A DNA stretch of 64,000 nucleotides, from positions 1 to 64,000 of the forward strand of contig QCID01000001.1 of assembly GCA_003216895.1 (NCBI GenBank). The letters run 5' to 3'. Position numbers and translations under genes: made by a program. The notes under the pieces are model-generated. The model was not told the DNA's origin. It was given only the letters and a program-made list of their open reading frames with translations, and did no database searches. Source of the DNA: Prochlorococcus sp. AG-402-K04 (lineage in GTDB: Bacteria > Cyanobacteriota > Cyanobacteriia > PCC-6307 > Cyanobiaceae). Below are positions 27,740-35,266 of the stretch, in pieces (the first letter of the stretch is position 1; the number at the start of each line of letters is the position of its first letter).

Positions 27740-29491
27740 GTGTCTGAGTTGGATAGTGAATTAGATGAACTGAGATTGTCTCTCAGAGAAATTTATCCTG
27801 AGCACTCTGAACAAGAAATCAATTCAGTGTGGTCACAATTGTTGCAGATTCTCGATCCATTTCGTGTTAAGCAGGACAATGATGAATTAAAGATCGAATC
27901 AATTTGGGATTCTTCAAGTGTTGTTTTGATTACTTACCCAGATTCAATTTATAGGAAAGATGAATCAACTTTAAAAACATTAACTGAATTCGTAAAAAAT
28001 AGATTAAGTGGTCTTTCTTCAGTCATACATGTTTTACCATTTCTACCTTCTACAAGTGATGGAGGATTCGCTGTCTCTAATCATGAAAAAATTGAAGATT
28101 CTTATGGAAATTGGAATGATTTAAAGAATTTATCAAGTAAGCACAAAATAATGGCAGATCTTGTTTTAAATCATGTCTCTTCTTCTCATCCTTGGGTTCA
28201 TCAATTTATAAAATCAGACGATCCTGGAATGTCTTACATAGTCGCTCCTTCTGAGACTGATATTTGGGAGAAAGTTATAAGGCCCAGAAATTCATCTCTT
28301 TTTACTAACATCAATACTAATCAAGGCTTTAGGAACGTTTGGACAACATTTGGGCCAGATCAAATTGATGTTGATTGGAAAAATCCATATATTTTTCTTG
28401 AGTATTTGAATTTACTGGTTAGATATATATCTAATGGAGCCAGCTGGATTCGACTTGACGCAATTGCATTTATTTGGAAGGAGCCATATACGACTTGTTT
28501 ACATTTAGACCCAGTACACTCAATCGTTAAGCTTTTAAATAAATGCTTGAAGATTATTGACCCTTCGGCTGTATTAATTACCGAGACTAATGTTCCAGAA
28601 AAAGAAAACCTTTCATATTTGATTGATGGTAATGAAGCGAATCTTGCTTATAACTTTACTTTACCTCCTTTATTATTAGAAGCTATTTATACAGGTAAAA
28701 CTGATTTATTGAATAATTGGTTATCTAATTGGAATGAGTTGCCGCGTGATACATCTCTTCTCAACTTCACTTCTTCACATGATGGTATTGGATTAAGAGC
28801 ATTAGAAGGAATTATGGATGATAATAGAGTCCATAATCTCTTGGTTGAATCAGAGAAACGCGGAGGATTAGTTAGTCATCGCCGCCTTTCAAATGGAAAA
28901 GATCAACCTTATGAATTAAATATTAGTTGGTGGAGTGCGATGTCTAACGAAGGTCCTGATAATACGCTGTTTCAATTTGAACGTTTTTTGTTAAGCCAGC
29001 TTTTTACTTTATCTATAAAAGGTGTTCCAGCTTTTTATCTTCCAGCAGTTTTAGCCTCTCCTAATGATCTTGATTCTTTTAGAAAAACAGGGCAAAGAAG
29101 AGATTTAAATCGAGAAAAATTTGAAGCCAACAAATTACTTGAATCACTTAAGAACTTTGATTCTCCTGCTAGTAAAAATATTTCATACCTCACTCATATA
29201 GTTAAAGTTAGGTCAAGACTCAAAGCTTTTCATCCAGAGGCAAACATGAAATGTATTTCTACAAATATAGCTAATTGTATAATTCTACAAAGAGGTTTAG
29301 CTCATGATAGTGTCTATGTTATTTGTAATATGTCTCATAAATCTTTAAGTATTTCTCCATTAAATGAACTTAATTCATTAGAATTAAGTTCTGATAAACG
29401 TTTATTAGATAATATTACAGGTTCTTATTTGAATACTGATACTTTTAATCTTAATCCTTATCAAGTAGTTTGGCTTACACTCGCTGATTAG
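27740..29491 (+). CDS. GH13 phosphorylase, probably glucosylglycerate phosphorylase
   Basis: A 583-residue (alpha/beta)8-barrel enzyme of the sucrose-phosphorylase group (GH13_18). The putative catalytic nucleophile is D240 in WIRLDAIAF, the acid/base is E282 in LITETN, and the transition-state Asp is D348 in SSHDG. The group also includes enzymes acting on glucosylglycerate and glucosylglycerol. Because it sits beside gpgS and gpgP and is followed by a glycerate kinase, glucosylglycerate is the best guess over sucrose. The start is a GTG at 27740. Confidence 0.8.
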   Translation: MSELDSELDELRLSLREIYPEHSEQEINSVWSQLLQILDPFRVKQDNDELKIESIWDSSSVVLITYPDSIYRKDESTLKTLTEFVKNRLSGLSSVIHVLPFLPSTSDGGFAVSNHEKIEDSYGNWNDLKNLSSKHKIMADLVLNHVSSSHPWVHQFIKSDDPGMSYIVAPSETDIWEKVIRPRNSSLFTNINTNQGFRNVWTTFGPDQIDVDWKNPYIFLEYLNLLVRYISNGASWIRLDAIAFIWKEPYTTCLHLDPVHSIVKLLNKCLKIIDPSAVLITETNVPEKENLSYLIDGNEANLAYNFTLPPLLLEAIYTGKTDLLNNWLSNWNELPRDTSLLNFTSSHDGIGLRALEGIMDDNRVHNLLVESEKRGGLVSHRRLSNGKDQPYELNISWWSAMSNEGPDNTLFQFERFLLSQLFTLSIKGVPAFYLPAVLASPNDLDSFRKTGQRRDLNREKFEANKLLESLKNFDSPASKNISYLTHIVKVRSRLKAFHPEANMKCISTNIANCIILQRGLAHDSVYVICNMSHKSLSISPLNELNSLELSSDKRLLDNITGSYLNTDTFNLNPYQVVWLTLAD

Positions 29492-29495
29492 TATT

Positions 29496-30296
29496 ATGAA
29501 AAATAATTCTAAATATTGGATAGTTACTGATCTCGATGGTACATTAATGGACGATGATTACGATATTTCTCCTGCTAAAAAAACCTTGAAAATGTTAGCA
29601 GATTTGAATATCCCTGTAATACCTTGTACAAGTAAAACTGCTTCTGAGGTTAGATATTTTAGAAAAGAGAATGCATTGACAGATCCTTTTATTGTAGAAA
29701 ATGGAGCAGCAATTTATGGGTCATATGAACAAAATTCGTCAGAATGGGAATTGATTTTAGGAAAAAGTTATGCGGAATTAAGAATTATTTTATTTAATAT
29801 ATCAAAAAAAGTTAACTACCACTTAACTCCATTAAATGATTTAAGCAAAAATCAAATATTTGAACTTACTGGTTTATCTGATAAAGGTATTACTAGAGCT
29901 CTAGATAGGTGCTGGAGTGTTCCTTTCTTAAATCCTCCTGATGATATCTTTGAAAAAGTTAAGCTTATTTGTGATTCTTATAATGTACATGTTTTTAAAG
30001 GAAATAGAATGAGTCATTTGCTTTCCAGTGAAAGTCATAAAGGTCAAGCGGTTAATAAGTTAAAGGTTTATCTACAGAACTATGATGTAAAGATTATTGC
30101 ACTTGGTGATTCACAAAATGATCTCCCTTTACTTGAATATGCTGATATACCTATTGTTATTCCTGGAAGAAATGGTCCGAATAAGTATTTACAGAATGGA
30201 CTTGATAACGGTTCTTTTCGATTAGCAAATGCTCCCCACGCAGAAGGGTGGTCAAATAGCGTCCAGGATGTTATTAATGATTTTATTGATTTATGA
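29496..30296 (+). CDS. gpgP: Glucosyl-3-phosphoglycerate phosphatase (HAD-IIB)
   Basis: A 266-residue HAD phosphatase of the mannosyl-3-phosphoglycerate phosphatase type. The nucleophile motif is D12-L-D14 in VTDLDGTLMDD, motif II is about PCTSKT (43-48), and motif IV is GDSQND (204-209). It dephosphorylates glucosyl-3-phosphoglycerate to glucosylglycerate. It starts 4 bases after the phosphorylase stop and overlaps the kinase start by 4 bases (ATGA). Confidence 0.88.
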   Translation: MKNNSKYWIVTDLDGTLMDDDYDISPAKKTLKMLADLNIPVIPCTSKTASEVRYFRKENALTDPFIVENGAAIYGSYEQNSSEWELILGKSYAELRIILFNISKKVNYHLTPLNDLSKNQIFELTGLSDKGITRALDRCWSVPFLNPPDDIFEKVKLICDSYNVHVFKGNRMSHLLSSESHKGQAVNKLKVYLQNYDVKIIALGDSQNDLPLLEYADIPIVIPGRNGPNKYLQNGLDNGSFRLANAPHAEGWSNSVQDVINDFIDL

Positions 30297-31312
30297 AAGA
30301 TAAAGATATTAAATATGATTATAATCATATTTTCCCAAATTATATAAGGGATGATTTCCTTTTTTCTCTTGATACTTATCGTTTATTTCTTGAAGGATTG
30401 TCTATTAATCCTTCACTCTTTTATCAAAAATGGTCTGATGTTAATGTTCAATCCATTATTGATAAATATTGGAAACCAAATCAAAAATCAGATTGGAAAT
30501 GGTCGCTATCATTTCCATTTTTTTCTCTTTTAGAAAATTATATAAATACTATTAATAAACCAATAATAATTGGTTTTTCTGGGCTTCCTGGATCTGGAAA
30601 ATCTACTCTTGGATTTTGGATTGATAGTGTAGCTAGAGAATTATCATTAAGTATTAAAGTTATATCTTTGGATGATTTTTATCTACCTGGTAAAGAAATG
30701 GATTTTGCTATGAAGGGTAATCCATGGAATGTTCCCAGGGGTTTCCCTGGAAGTCATTCTTTAGATTTATTGAATCAATCACTAGAAACTTTTTTGAGTA
30801 CTGGTGTTTTAAGCAGTCCTACTTTTGATAAGTCTTTAAGAAATGGAAAAGGAGATAGATCAGGTTGGTGTGAATTGCAATCTAAGGTTTTAATCTTAGA
30901 AGGATGGTTTGTTGGCTGCGTTCCCGTTTCAGACTTATTTAAAATTGATGAATTGGAGGAGGATAAATTTAATTATTCTCTGAGTCAGTCTGAAAAGGCT
31001 TATCGTACTTTGATTCAAGAATCACTTTTAGAATATAGCAAAATTTGGAAAAAATTTCATAAAATTTGGCATCTTAAATCTAGTGATTTTGATAATACAA
31101 TTCTGTGGAAATCTCAACAAGAAAATGAAATGATTAAATTAAAAGGATCAGGTTTGAAAGGTAACAATTTATCTGATTTTATACGTATGATCCAAACCGC
31201 TATTCCACAGCAATCTTTATCTTTTATTAATTCAGATACGACAGTTGAAATTAATCAATATCGTCGCATTGAAAAACTAAGTACAATTAAATATCATTTT
31301 CAATATAATTAA
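30293..31312 (+). CDS. Glycerate kinase, plant (GLYK) type
   Basis: A 339-residue P-loop kinase. Walker A is GLPGSGKST (97-105), followed by ISLDDFYLPGKEM, matching the plant and cyanobacterial D-glycerate 3-kinase group. The long N-terminal region before the P-loop is also typical. It would return glycerate to 3-phosphoglycerate, either from photorespiration or, given the operon, from glucosylglycerate phosphorolysis. The start overlaps gpgP (ATGA). Confidence 0.85.
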   Translation: MKDKDIKYDYNHIFPNYIRDDFLFSLDTYRLFLEGLSINPSLFYQKWSDVNVQSIIDKYWKPNQKSDWKWSLSFPFFSLLENYINTINKPIIIGFSGLPGSGKSTLGFWIDSVARELSLSIKVISLDDFYLPGKEMDFAMKGNPWNVPRGFPGSHSLDLLNQSLETFLSTGVLSSPTFDKSLRNGKGDRSGWCELQSKVLILEGWFVGCVPVSDLFKIDELEEDKFNYSLSQSEKAYRTLIQESLLEYSKIWKKFHKIWHLKSSDFDNTILWKSQQENEMIKLKGSGLKGNNLSDFIRMIQTAIPQQSLSFINSDTTVEINQYRRIEKLSTIKYHFQYN

Positions 31313-31337
31313 GTATATTAATTAGTGCATATTATAA

Positions 31338-31355
31338 TTTTTTTTTTTTTTTTTT
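31338..31355. repeat. Homopolymer T18
   Basis: An 18-base T run downstream of the glycerate kinase gene. No hairpin precedes it, so it is probably not a classical terminator. Such runs are prone to length variation. Confidence 0.7.
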
Positions 31356-31442
31356 ACTTTTTTTATCTTTTGTTAAACTTTTATATTTTAATCTATTTAC
31401 ACACTATGATCATTAAATATTAATCTTACACATGCCTATAAA

Positions 31443-31820
31443 ATGGCTTCATATGTCTATTTGATTCAAAACGGTGATTTATTCAATATTGGTTTTACTA
31501 ACAACCTTGAACGAACAAGAATTGATTTAAGACCTGGTGAATTGGTCGCTTTTTTAATTACTGAACAACCTGAACCGCTTATTAAAAATCTCAGGAAAAC
31601 ATATGTTGATAACAGATTACCTGGTTCAGACTATTATCGACTTGCTAATTCACAGGTAAAAGAATGCAGGTCTCTTCTAGAAGGAGGGGGATCTAATAAT
31701 TATTTCCAACCTTTTCTCAAGGGGCCAAGTCTATTTATATTCTTTATTATTTCTTGGTTTACACTAACATATATCATTATAGAGTTCGCTGTAGATCCCA
31801 TACTTGGTAGGTTTAGCTAA
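31443..31820 (+). CDS. GIY-YIG-like (T5orf172-type) domain with C-terminal membrane helix
   Basis: 125 residues. The first half, ASYVYLIQNGDLFNIGFTNN, matches the start of GIY-YIG nuclease-fold proteins of the T5orf172/MUG113 type (V-Y-L ... N-I-G in place of G-I-Y ... Y-I-G). The catalytic Arg may be R24 in LERTR, although only partial active-site residues are visible. A C-terminal membrane helix (about 94-112) is unusual for a nuclease. Nuclease activity is therefore uncertain. Confidence 0.65.
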   Translation: MASYVYLIQNGDLFNIGFTNNLERTRIDLRPGELVAFLITEQPEPLIKNLRKTYVDNRLPGSDYYRLANSQVKECRSLLEGGGSNNYFQPFLKGPSLFIFFIISWFTLTYIIIEFAVDPILGRFS

Positions 31821-31924
31821 TATCTTCTTTTTTGGTTGAATAGATTAATGATTTATAAAGATTGTTAATTTCAAAAAATTGTTTTTCTTGTTAGATTAAG
31901 TTTATATAAATGAATTAATTTAAT

Positions 31925-32059
31925 TTGAATTTATCTAATTTTTTAATTGTTGTAGCAGTACCGTTTGTTCTCACTGCTGTTTTTTTTGGTACTAAGAATG
32001 GATACTACAATAGCGATGATTATGAAGGAGATGGTTGTGCTCATGATGTGCAGAGATGA
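31925..32059 (+). CDS. Short membrane peptide (44 aa)
   Basis: A TTG-started frame with a membrane helix (LSNFLIVVAVPFVLTAVFFG) and a polar tail that includes NGYYNSDDYEGDG and ends DVQR. The ordered N-terminal helix and acidic tail suggest a real thylakoid-type peptide. No similarity known to me. Confidence 0.5.
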   Translation: MNLSNFLIVVAVPFVLTAVFFGTKNGYYNSDDYEGDGCAHDVQR

Positions 32060-32101
32060 TTATACTTTTAGCCAATCTTTAGCTAATCTTACGAGTCTCT
32101 T

Positions 32102-32383
32102 TTAGTTACCTGAATTTTTGATGCATGTCCATTTGCTATCAAATTGCCAAACAGGTTTGTAAATATCATTCTCAATTTTTTTTCCAGCTTCCATACACAT
32201 CCTCTCGGTCCCAATTGGAATAGCAAATAATGATGGACTTGTGATACCGCTTACTTGCGGTTTTCCGCCAGGACCCTGTCTATAGCTACCTATTACCAAC
32301 CAGTAATCTGCTTTAGCCTTTCCTTGTAACCCAGCTAAGGAGGTTAGAAGAAGAATTATTGAGAATATAATTTTTTTACTCAT
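32102..32383 (-). CDS. Secreted small protein
   Basis: 93 residues. An N-terminal signal peptide (basic KK, then a hydrophobic core IIFSIILLLTSLAGL) with a likely cleavage site at AKA before DYW, about residue 26. The mature part is small and contains two Cys, possibly a disulfide. It converges on the preceding 44-residue frame. Family not recognised. Confidence 0.65.
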   Translation of the reverse strand: MSKKIIFSIILLLTSLAGLQGKAKADYWLVIGSYRQGPGGKPQVSGITSPSLFAIPIGTERMCMEAGKKIENDIYKPVWQFDSKWTCIKNSGN

Positions 32384-32463
32384 GATTTATTTTTGAAATC
32401 ATATCTATACTAATTGAAAATTTCACGAAAAATAGCGAGCTCCTCTTTTTATTATTTTAAAAT

Positions 32464-33303
32464 ATGCCTCATGAAATTAGTCCTTATGTATTTATTTACT
32501 TTAAATCATTTTTCTTAGGCATTATTCAAGGTTTAACTGAGTTTCTTCCAATTAGTAGTACAGCTCATTTAAAAGTTGTTCCTTATTTTTTGGGATGGAA
32601 TGATCCTGGAGCCTCTTTTTCCGCTTCTATTCAATTAGGAAGCGCAGGTGCTATTATCTATTATTTTCGAAATCAGATTTGTCCAATTATTAATTCCTTT
32701 TTTTTAATTTATAATCATCGTAAAGTTTTCAAAGACGATAATACTAGACTTGCTACTTATATCTTTATAGGTAGCATCCCAATATGTATTTTTGGGTTTC
32801 TTATTAAATTATATTGGCCCAATTACACTGATTCGAACTTCAGAGGTTTGTTTTCCATAGCTATTACTTCCATCTTTATGGGACTATTCTTGGCTCTTGC
32901 AGAAATTTATGGTAAAAGAAAAAAACTATTTAATGACATTAATTTAACAGATGTTATTTTGTTAGGTCTTGCTCAATCTCTTGCTATATTTCCTGGGGTT
33001 TCTAGATCTGGTATTACATTAACCTCAGCTTTGTTTTCGGGTATTGAAAGAAAAACAGCAGCTAGACTTTCTTTTCTGGTTGGTATACCAGCTATTTCCA
33101 TTTCAGGAATTGTTGAATTGGTTACTTTGTTTAGATCACTATCTGCAATAGACATCCTACCTACAATTATAGGGATTATATCATCCTTCTTTTCTTCATT
33201 ATTTGCTATTGACTTGCTTCTAAAGTTCTTAGCTAAAAATAACACTTTTGTTTTTGTGTTTTATCGTTTAGCTTTTGGTGTTTTTATTTTGTCAGCTTTA
33301 TAA
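32464..33303 (+). CDS. uppP: Undecaprenyl-diphosphatase
   Basis: A 279-residue membrane phosphatase (BacA/UppP) that recycles the undecaprenyl carrier of peptidoglycan synthesis. The two family motifs are present: GLTEFLPISSTAHL (23-36) and PGVSRSGIT (177-185). The first motif has Ala in place of the usual Gly (SSTAHL). About eight membrane helices. Full length. Confidence 0.94.
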   Translation: MPHEISPYVFIYFKSFFLGIIQGLTEFLPISSTAHLKVVPYFLGWNDPGASFSASIQLGSAGAIIYYFRNQICPIINSFFLIYNHRKVFKDDNTRLATYIFIGSIPICIFGFLIKLYWPNYTDSNFRGLFSIAITSIFMGLFLALAEIYGKRKKLFNDINLTDVILLGLAQSLAIFPGVSRSGITLTSALFSGIERKTAARLSFLVGIPAISISGIVELVTLFRSLSAIDILPTIIGIISSFFSSLFAIDLLLKFLAKNNTFVFVFYRLAFGVFILSAL

Positions 33304-33361
33304 ATATATGTTTTTTATATTTGTTGGTTTAGGATTGAGTTATGATATTTGATTGGTTTTG

Positions 33362-33520
33362 ATGAAGTTTTTACATGATTTATTCATTGTTTCTTTTGGG
33401 GAGATTGATATACCACCATATCTCTTTGCGTTAATAATTTTTTTAACTCTCTTTGTTTTTTTAGCAGTTTTGATTAGTACAACGAAATTAATCCAATCTT
33501 TAGTCAACAACTCTGATTAG
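33362..33520 (+). CDS. Short membrane peptide (52 aa)
   Basis: An ATG frame beginning MKFLHDLFIVSFGEIDIPPY, followed by one strong membrane helix (about 20-42) and a polar end containing LIQSLVNNSD. It lies 58 bases after uppP on the same strand. Function unknown. Confidence 0.5.
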   Translation: MKFLHDLFIVSFGEIDIPPYLFALIIFLTLFVFLAVLISTTKLIQSLVNNSD

Positions 33521-33537
33521 TAATACTTTTGATTATA

Positions 33538-33611
33538 TCGGAACGGCGGGATTTGAACCCACGACCCCCACTACCCCAAAGTGGTGCGCTACCAAGCTGC
33601 GCTACGTCCCG
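33538..33611 (-). tRNA. tRNA-Pro (UGG)
   Basis: A 74-nt cloverleaf with anticodon TGG in CCACTTTGGGGTAGTGG. The acceptor stem CGGGACG pairs with CGTTCCG with one G-U. The T loop is TTCAAAT. The 3' CCA is not encoded, unlike the tRNA-fMet in this window. Confidence 0.93.
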
Positions 33612-33624
33612 TAAATTAAAGTTA

Positions 33625-33975
33625 TCACAAGGTCTTGCTGATATTTCCAATTTTTAATGATTTCCATTTAATTCTTTTCTTAGACTTTTTATTTATTCGT
33701 CTAATAAGTGAATTCCTGTTTTCATTAGAATAACCATGAATACATAGTCTTTTAGCCATTAATCTTAACTCGTAGATATTCATCTTTGAGAGTATTAATT
33801 CAGTTTCCTTTTGCCATGCATCTCCTTCATTTGGGAGTATTCTTTTATGTTGCGAAGCTTCGATTGAATAGATTAATTCAGCAAAGTATTCAGGAATAAT
33901 AACAATTAAAATCGCAAGAACATTATATAAATTTATCCGAGCTTTCTCTAAATTTTTTTCAAAATTATTTTTCAT
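33625..33975 (-). CDS. SAP-like domain protein with an N-terminal membrane helix
   Basis: 116 residues. A hydrophobic segment at about 17-37 looks like a membrane helix. The C-terminal half has a helix-loop-helix such as MNIYELRLMAKRLCIHGYS (the ELR..AK.L.I.GYS layout) that resembles SAP or Rho N-terminal nucleic-acid-binding motifs, and a strongly basic tail follows. A membrane-linked nucleic-acid binder is possible, but this is weak inference. It lies 13 bases from the tRNA-Pro on the same strand. Confidence 0.55.
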   Translation of the reverse strand: MKNNFEKNLEKARINLYNVLAILIVIIPEYFAELIYSIEASQHKRILPNEGDAWQKETELILSKMNIYELRLMAKRLCIHGYSNENRNSLIRRINKKSKKRIKWKSLKIGNISKTL

Positions 33976-34011
33976 ATGTTTAGAAATTTATAATACAAGA
34001 AAAAATATTTT

Positions 34012-34176
34012 TTAGCTTGGATAAGCAGATTCAGTATTTAAAGAGCTATCCATCCATTGTATTGTGTTTTCTTGCTCTATTTTCGAAGATTTAAAACTAA
34101 AAACTAAAAAGAATACTAATAACAATGTAGCTAATATTATTAGCAATATTGTTTTGTCTGGTAATGGATCATTCAT
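34012..34176 (-). CDS. Short single-pass membrane protein (54 aa)
   Basis: An ATG frame beginning MNDPLPDKTILLIILATLLL, with a membrane helix (about 9-28) and a polar tail. It starts 2 bases after the msrA stop, so it is co-transcribed with msrA. Unknown function. Confidence 0.55.
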   Translation of the reverse strand: MNDPLPDKTILLIILATLLLVFFLVFSFKSSKIEQENTIQWMDSSLNTESAYPS

Positions 34177-34178
34177 TA

Positions 34179-34925
34179 TTAATTTGATTCTATAGGTGTA
34201 TTCTCTCCTCTAAGAATACAATGATTTATTTCCCAATTATAGTGAGACCATATTTCTTCATTTAGTCTAAAGTTTGACCCCTTAAAATTTTTAAATACTA
34301 CCTTTGTTGGCATCGCCGAGCAATATGGTCTACTGCCAGGTTTCGCTAAATATTGTTGATGATAGTCCTCAGCAAAATAGAACTTAATATCGTTATCAAT
34401 TTCTGTAGTAATTTTCCCAAAGCCATTATTTTCTAATTCTTTTTGATAGCTATTTTTGCTTTCTATTGCTTTAACTAGTTGATCTTTGTTTGTCGTATAA
34501 ATTGCAGATCTATATTGGCTTCCGCTATCGTTCCCCTGTCGATTTCCCTGTGTTGGATCATGGCATTCCCAAAATAATTTTAGTAAGTCGCTGATATCAA
34601 TTTTTTTATTATTCCAGACTACTCTTACTACTTCGGTATGACCTGTTAGGCCAGAACATACCTCTCTATAGCTGGGGTCTTTTTTCTCGCCGCCAGCGTA
34701 GCCAACTGCTGTTGACACGATTCCGGGTAGTCTCCAAAACCCTTTTTCTGCTCCCCAGAAGCAGCCGCAACCAAAGAATATTTCTTGCTGACTATCTTGT
34801 GGTTTTGAGTAGAGATCATTTTTAAAAATTGTATGGATCACTTTCTTCTTTAGCTTTTCTGTTGCTTTATCTGAATATAGCTTATTAATTAGCATTGATA
34901 AATATTCACTTATATTTTTAATCAT
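34179..34925 (-). CDS. msrA: Peptide methionine-S-sulfoxide reductase
   Basis: MsrA repairs methionine-S-sulfoxide in oxidised proteins. The catalytic Cys is C55 in GCGCFWGAE; other family blocks are GYAGGEKKDPSY, TEVVRVVW and QYRSAIY. The 248 residues exceed the bare catalytic domain because of an N-terminal extension of about 45 residues (no clear signal peptide). The start might be internal. It starts 5 bases after an upstream small membrane gene. Confidence 0.92.
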   Translation of the reverse strand: MIKNISEYLSMLINKLYSDKATEKLKKKVIHTIFKNDLYSKPQDSQQEIFFGCGCFWGAEKGFWRLPGIVSTAVGYAGGEKKDPSYREVCSGLTGHTEVVRVVWNNKKIDISDLLKLFWECHDPTQGNRQGNDSGSQYRSAIYTTNKDQLVKAIESKNSYQKELENNGFGKITTEIDNDIKFYFAEDYHQQYLAKPGSRPYCSAMPTKVVFKNFKGSNFRLNEEIWSHYNWEINHCILRGENTPIESN

Positions 34926-34930
34926 AATTT

Positions 34931-35176
34931 TTAATTTATAGTTTCTATATTTATATGATTAATTAATGTAGTAACAAATGCAAATAATAAGAAAGGAAGG
35001 CTTAATACAAGTATTAAACCAACACCTAAAAGAGCAAAAATTGGTCTCGATGAGCCCATAAGTGCAAGGCCTGCAGCAAGACTTACAAAAATTACACCCA
35101 TCCATGCAAGAATTTGAATGTATATATCACCAAATGCAAGATCGCAAATAAGTTTATATCTAGTTGATTCACTCAT
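34931..35176 (-). CDS. Small membrane protein, two helices
   Basis: 81 residues with two hydrophobic helices (about 18-40 and 44-70) joined by a short Ser-Arg-Pro loop. It lies directly upstream of msrA with a 5-base gap. The layout suggests a small thylakoid or plasma-membrane protein. Not recognised. Confidence 0.6.
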   Translation of the reverse strand: MSESTRYKLICDLAFGDIYIQILAWMGVIFVSLAAGLALMGSSRPIFALLGVGLILVLSLPFLLFAFVTTLINHINIETIN

Positions 35177-35266
35177 GATTTCTCAATTATTTAAATGAAC
35201 TTAATTGTTTTTGTATCTTATATCTAAATTAAGGTGAATTGATTAAAAAACTTTAATCAGTAATGA

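Noticed and set aside
31338..31355. T18 as a terminator of the glycerate kinase operon
   Set aside because: No hairpin precedes the run.
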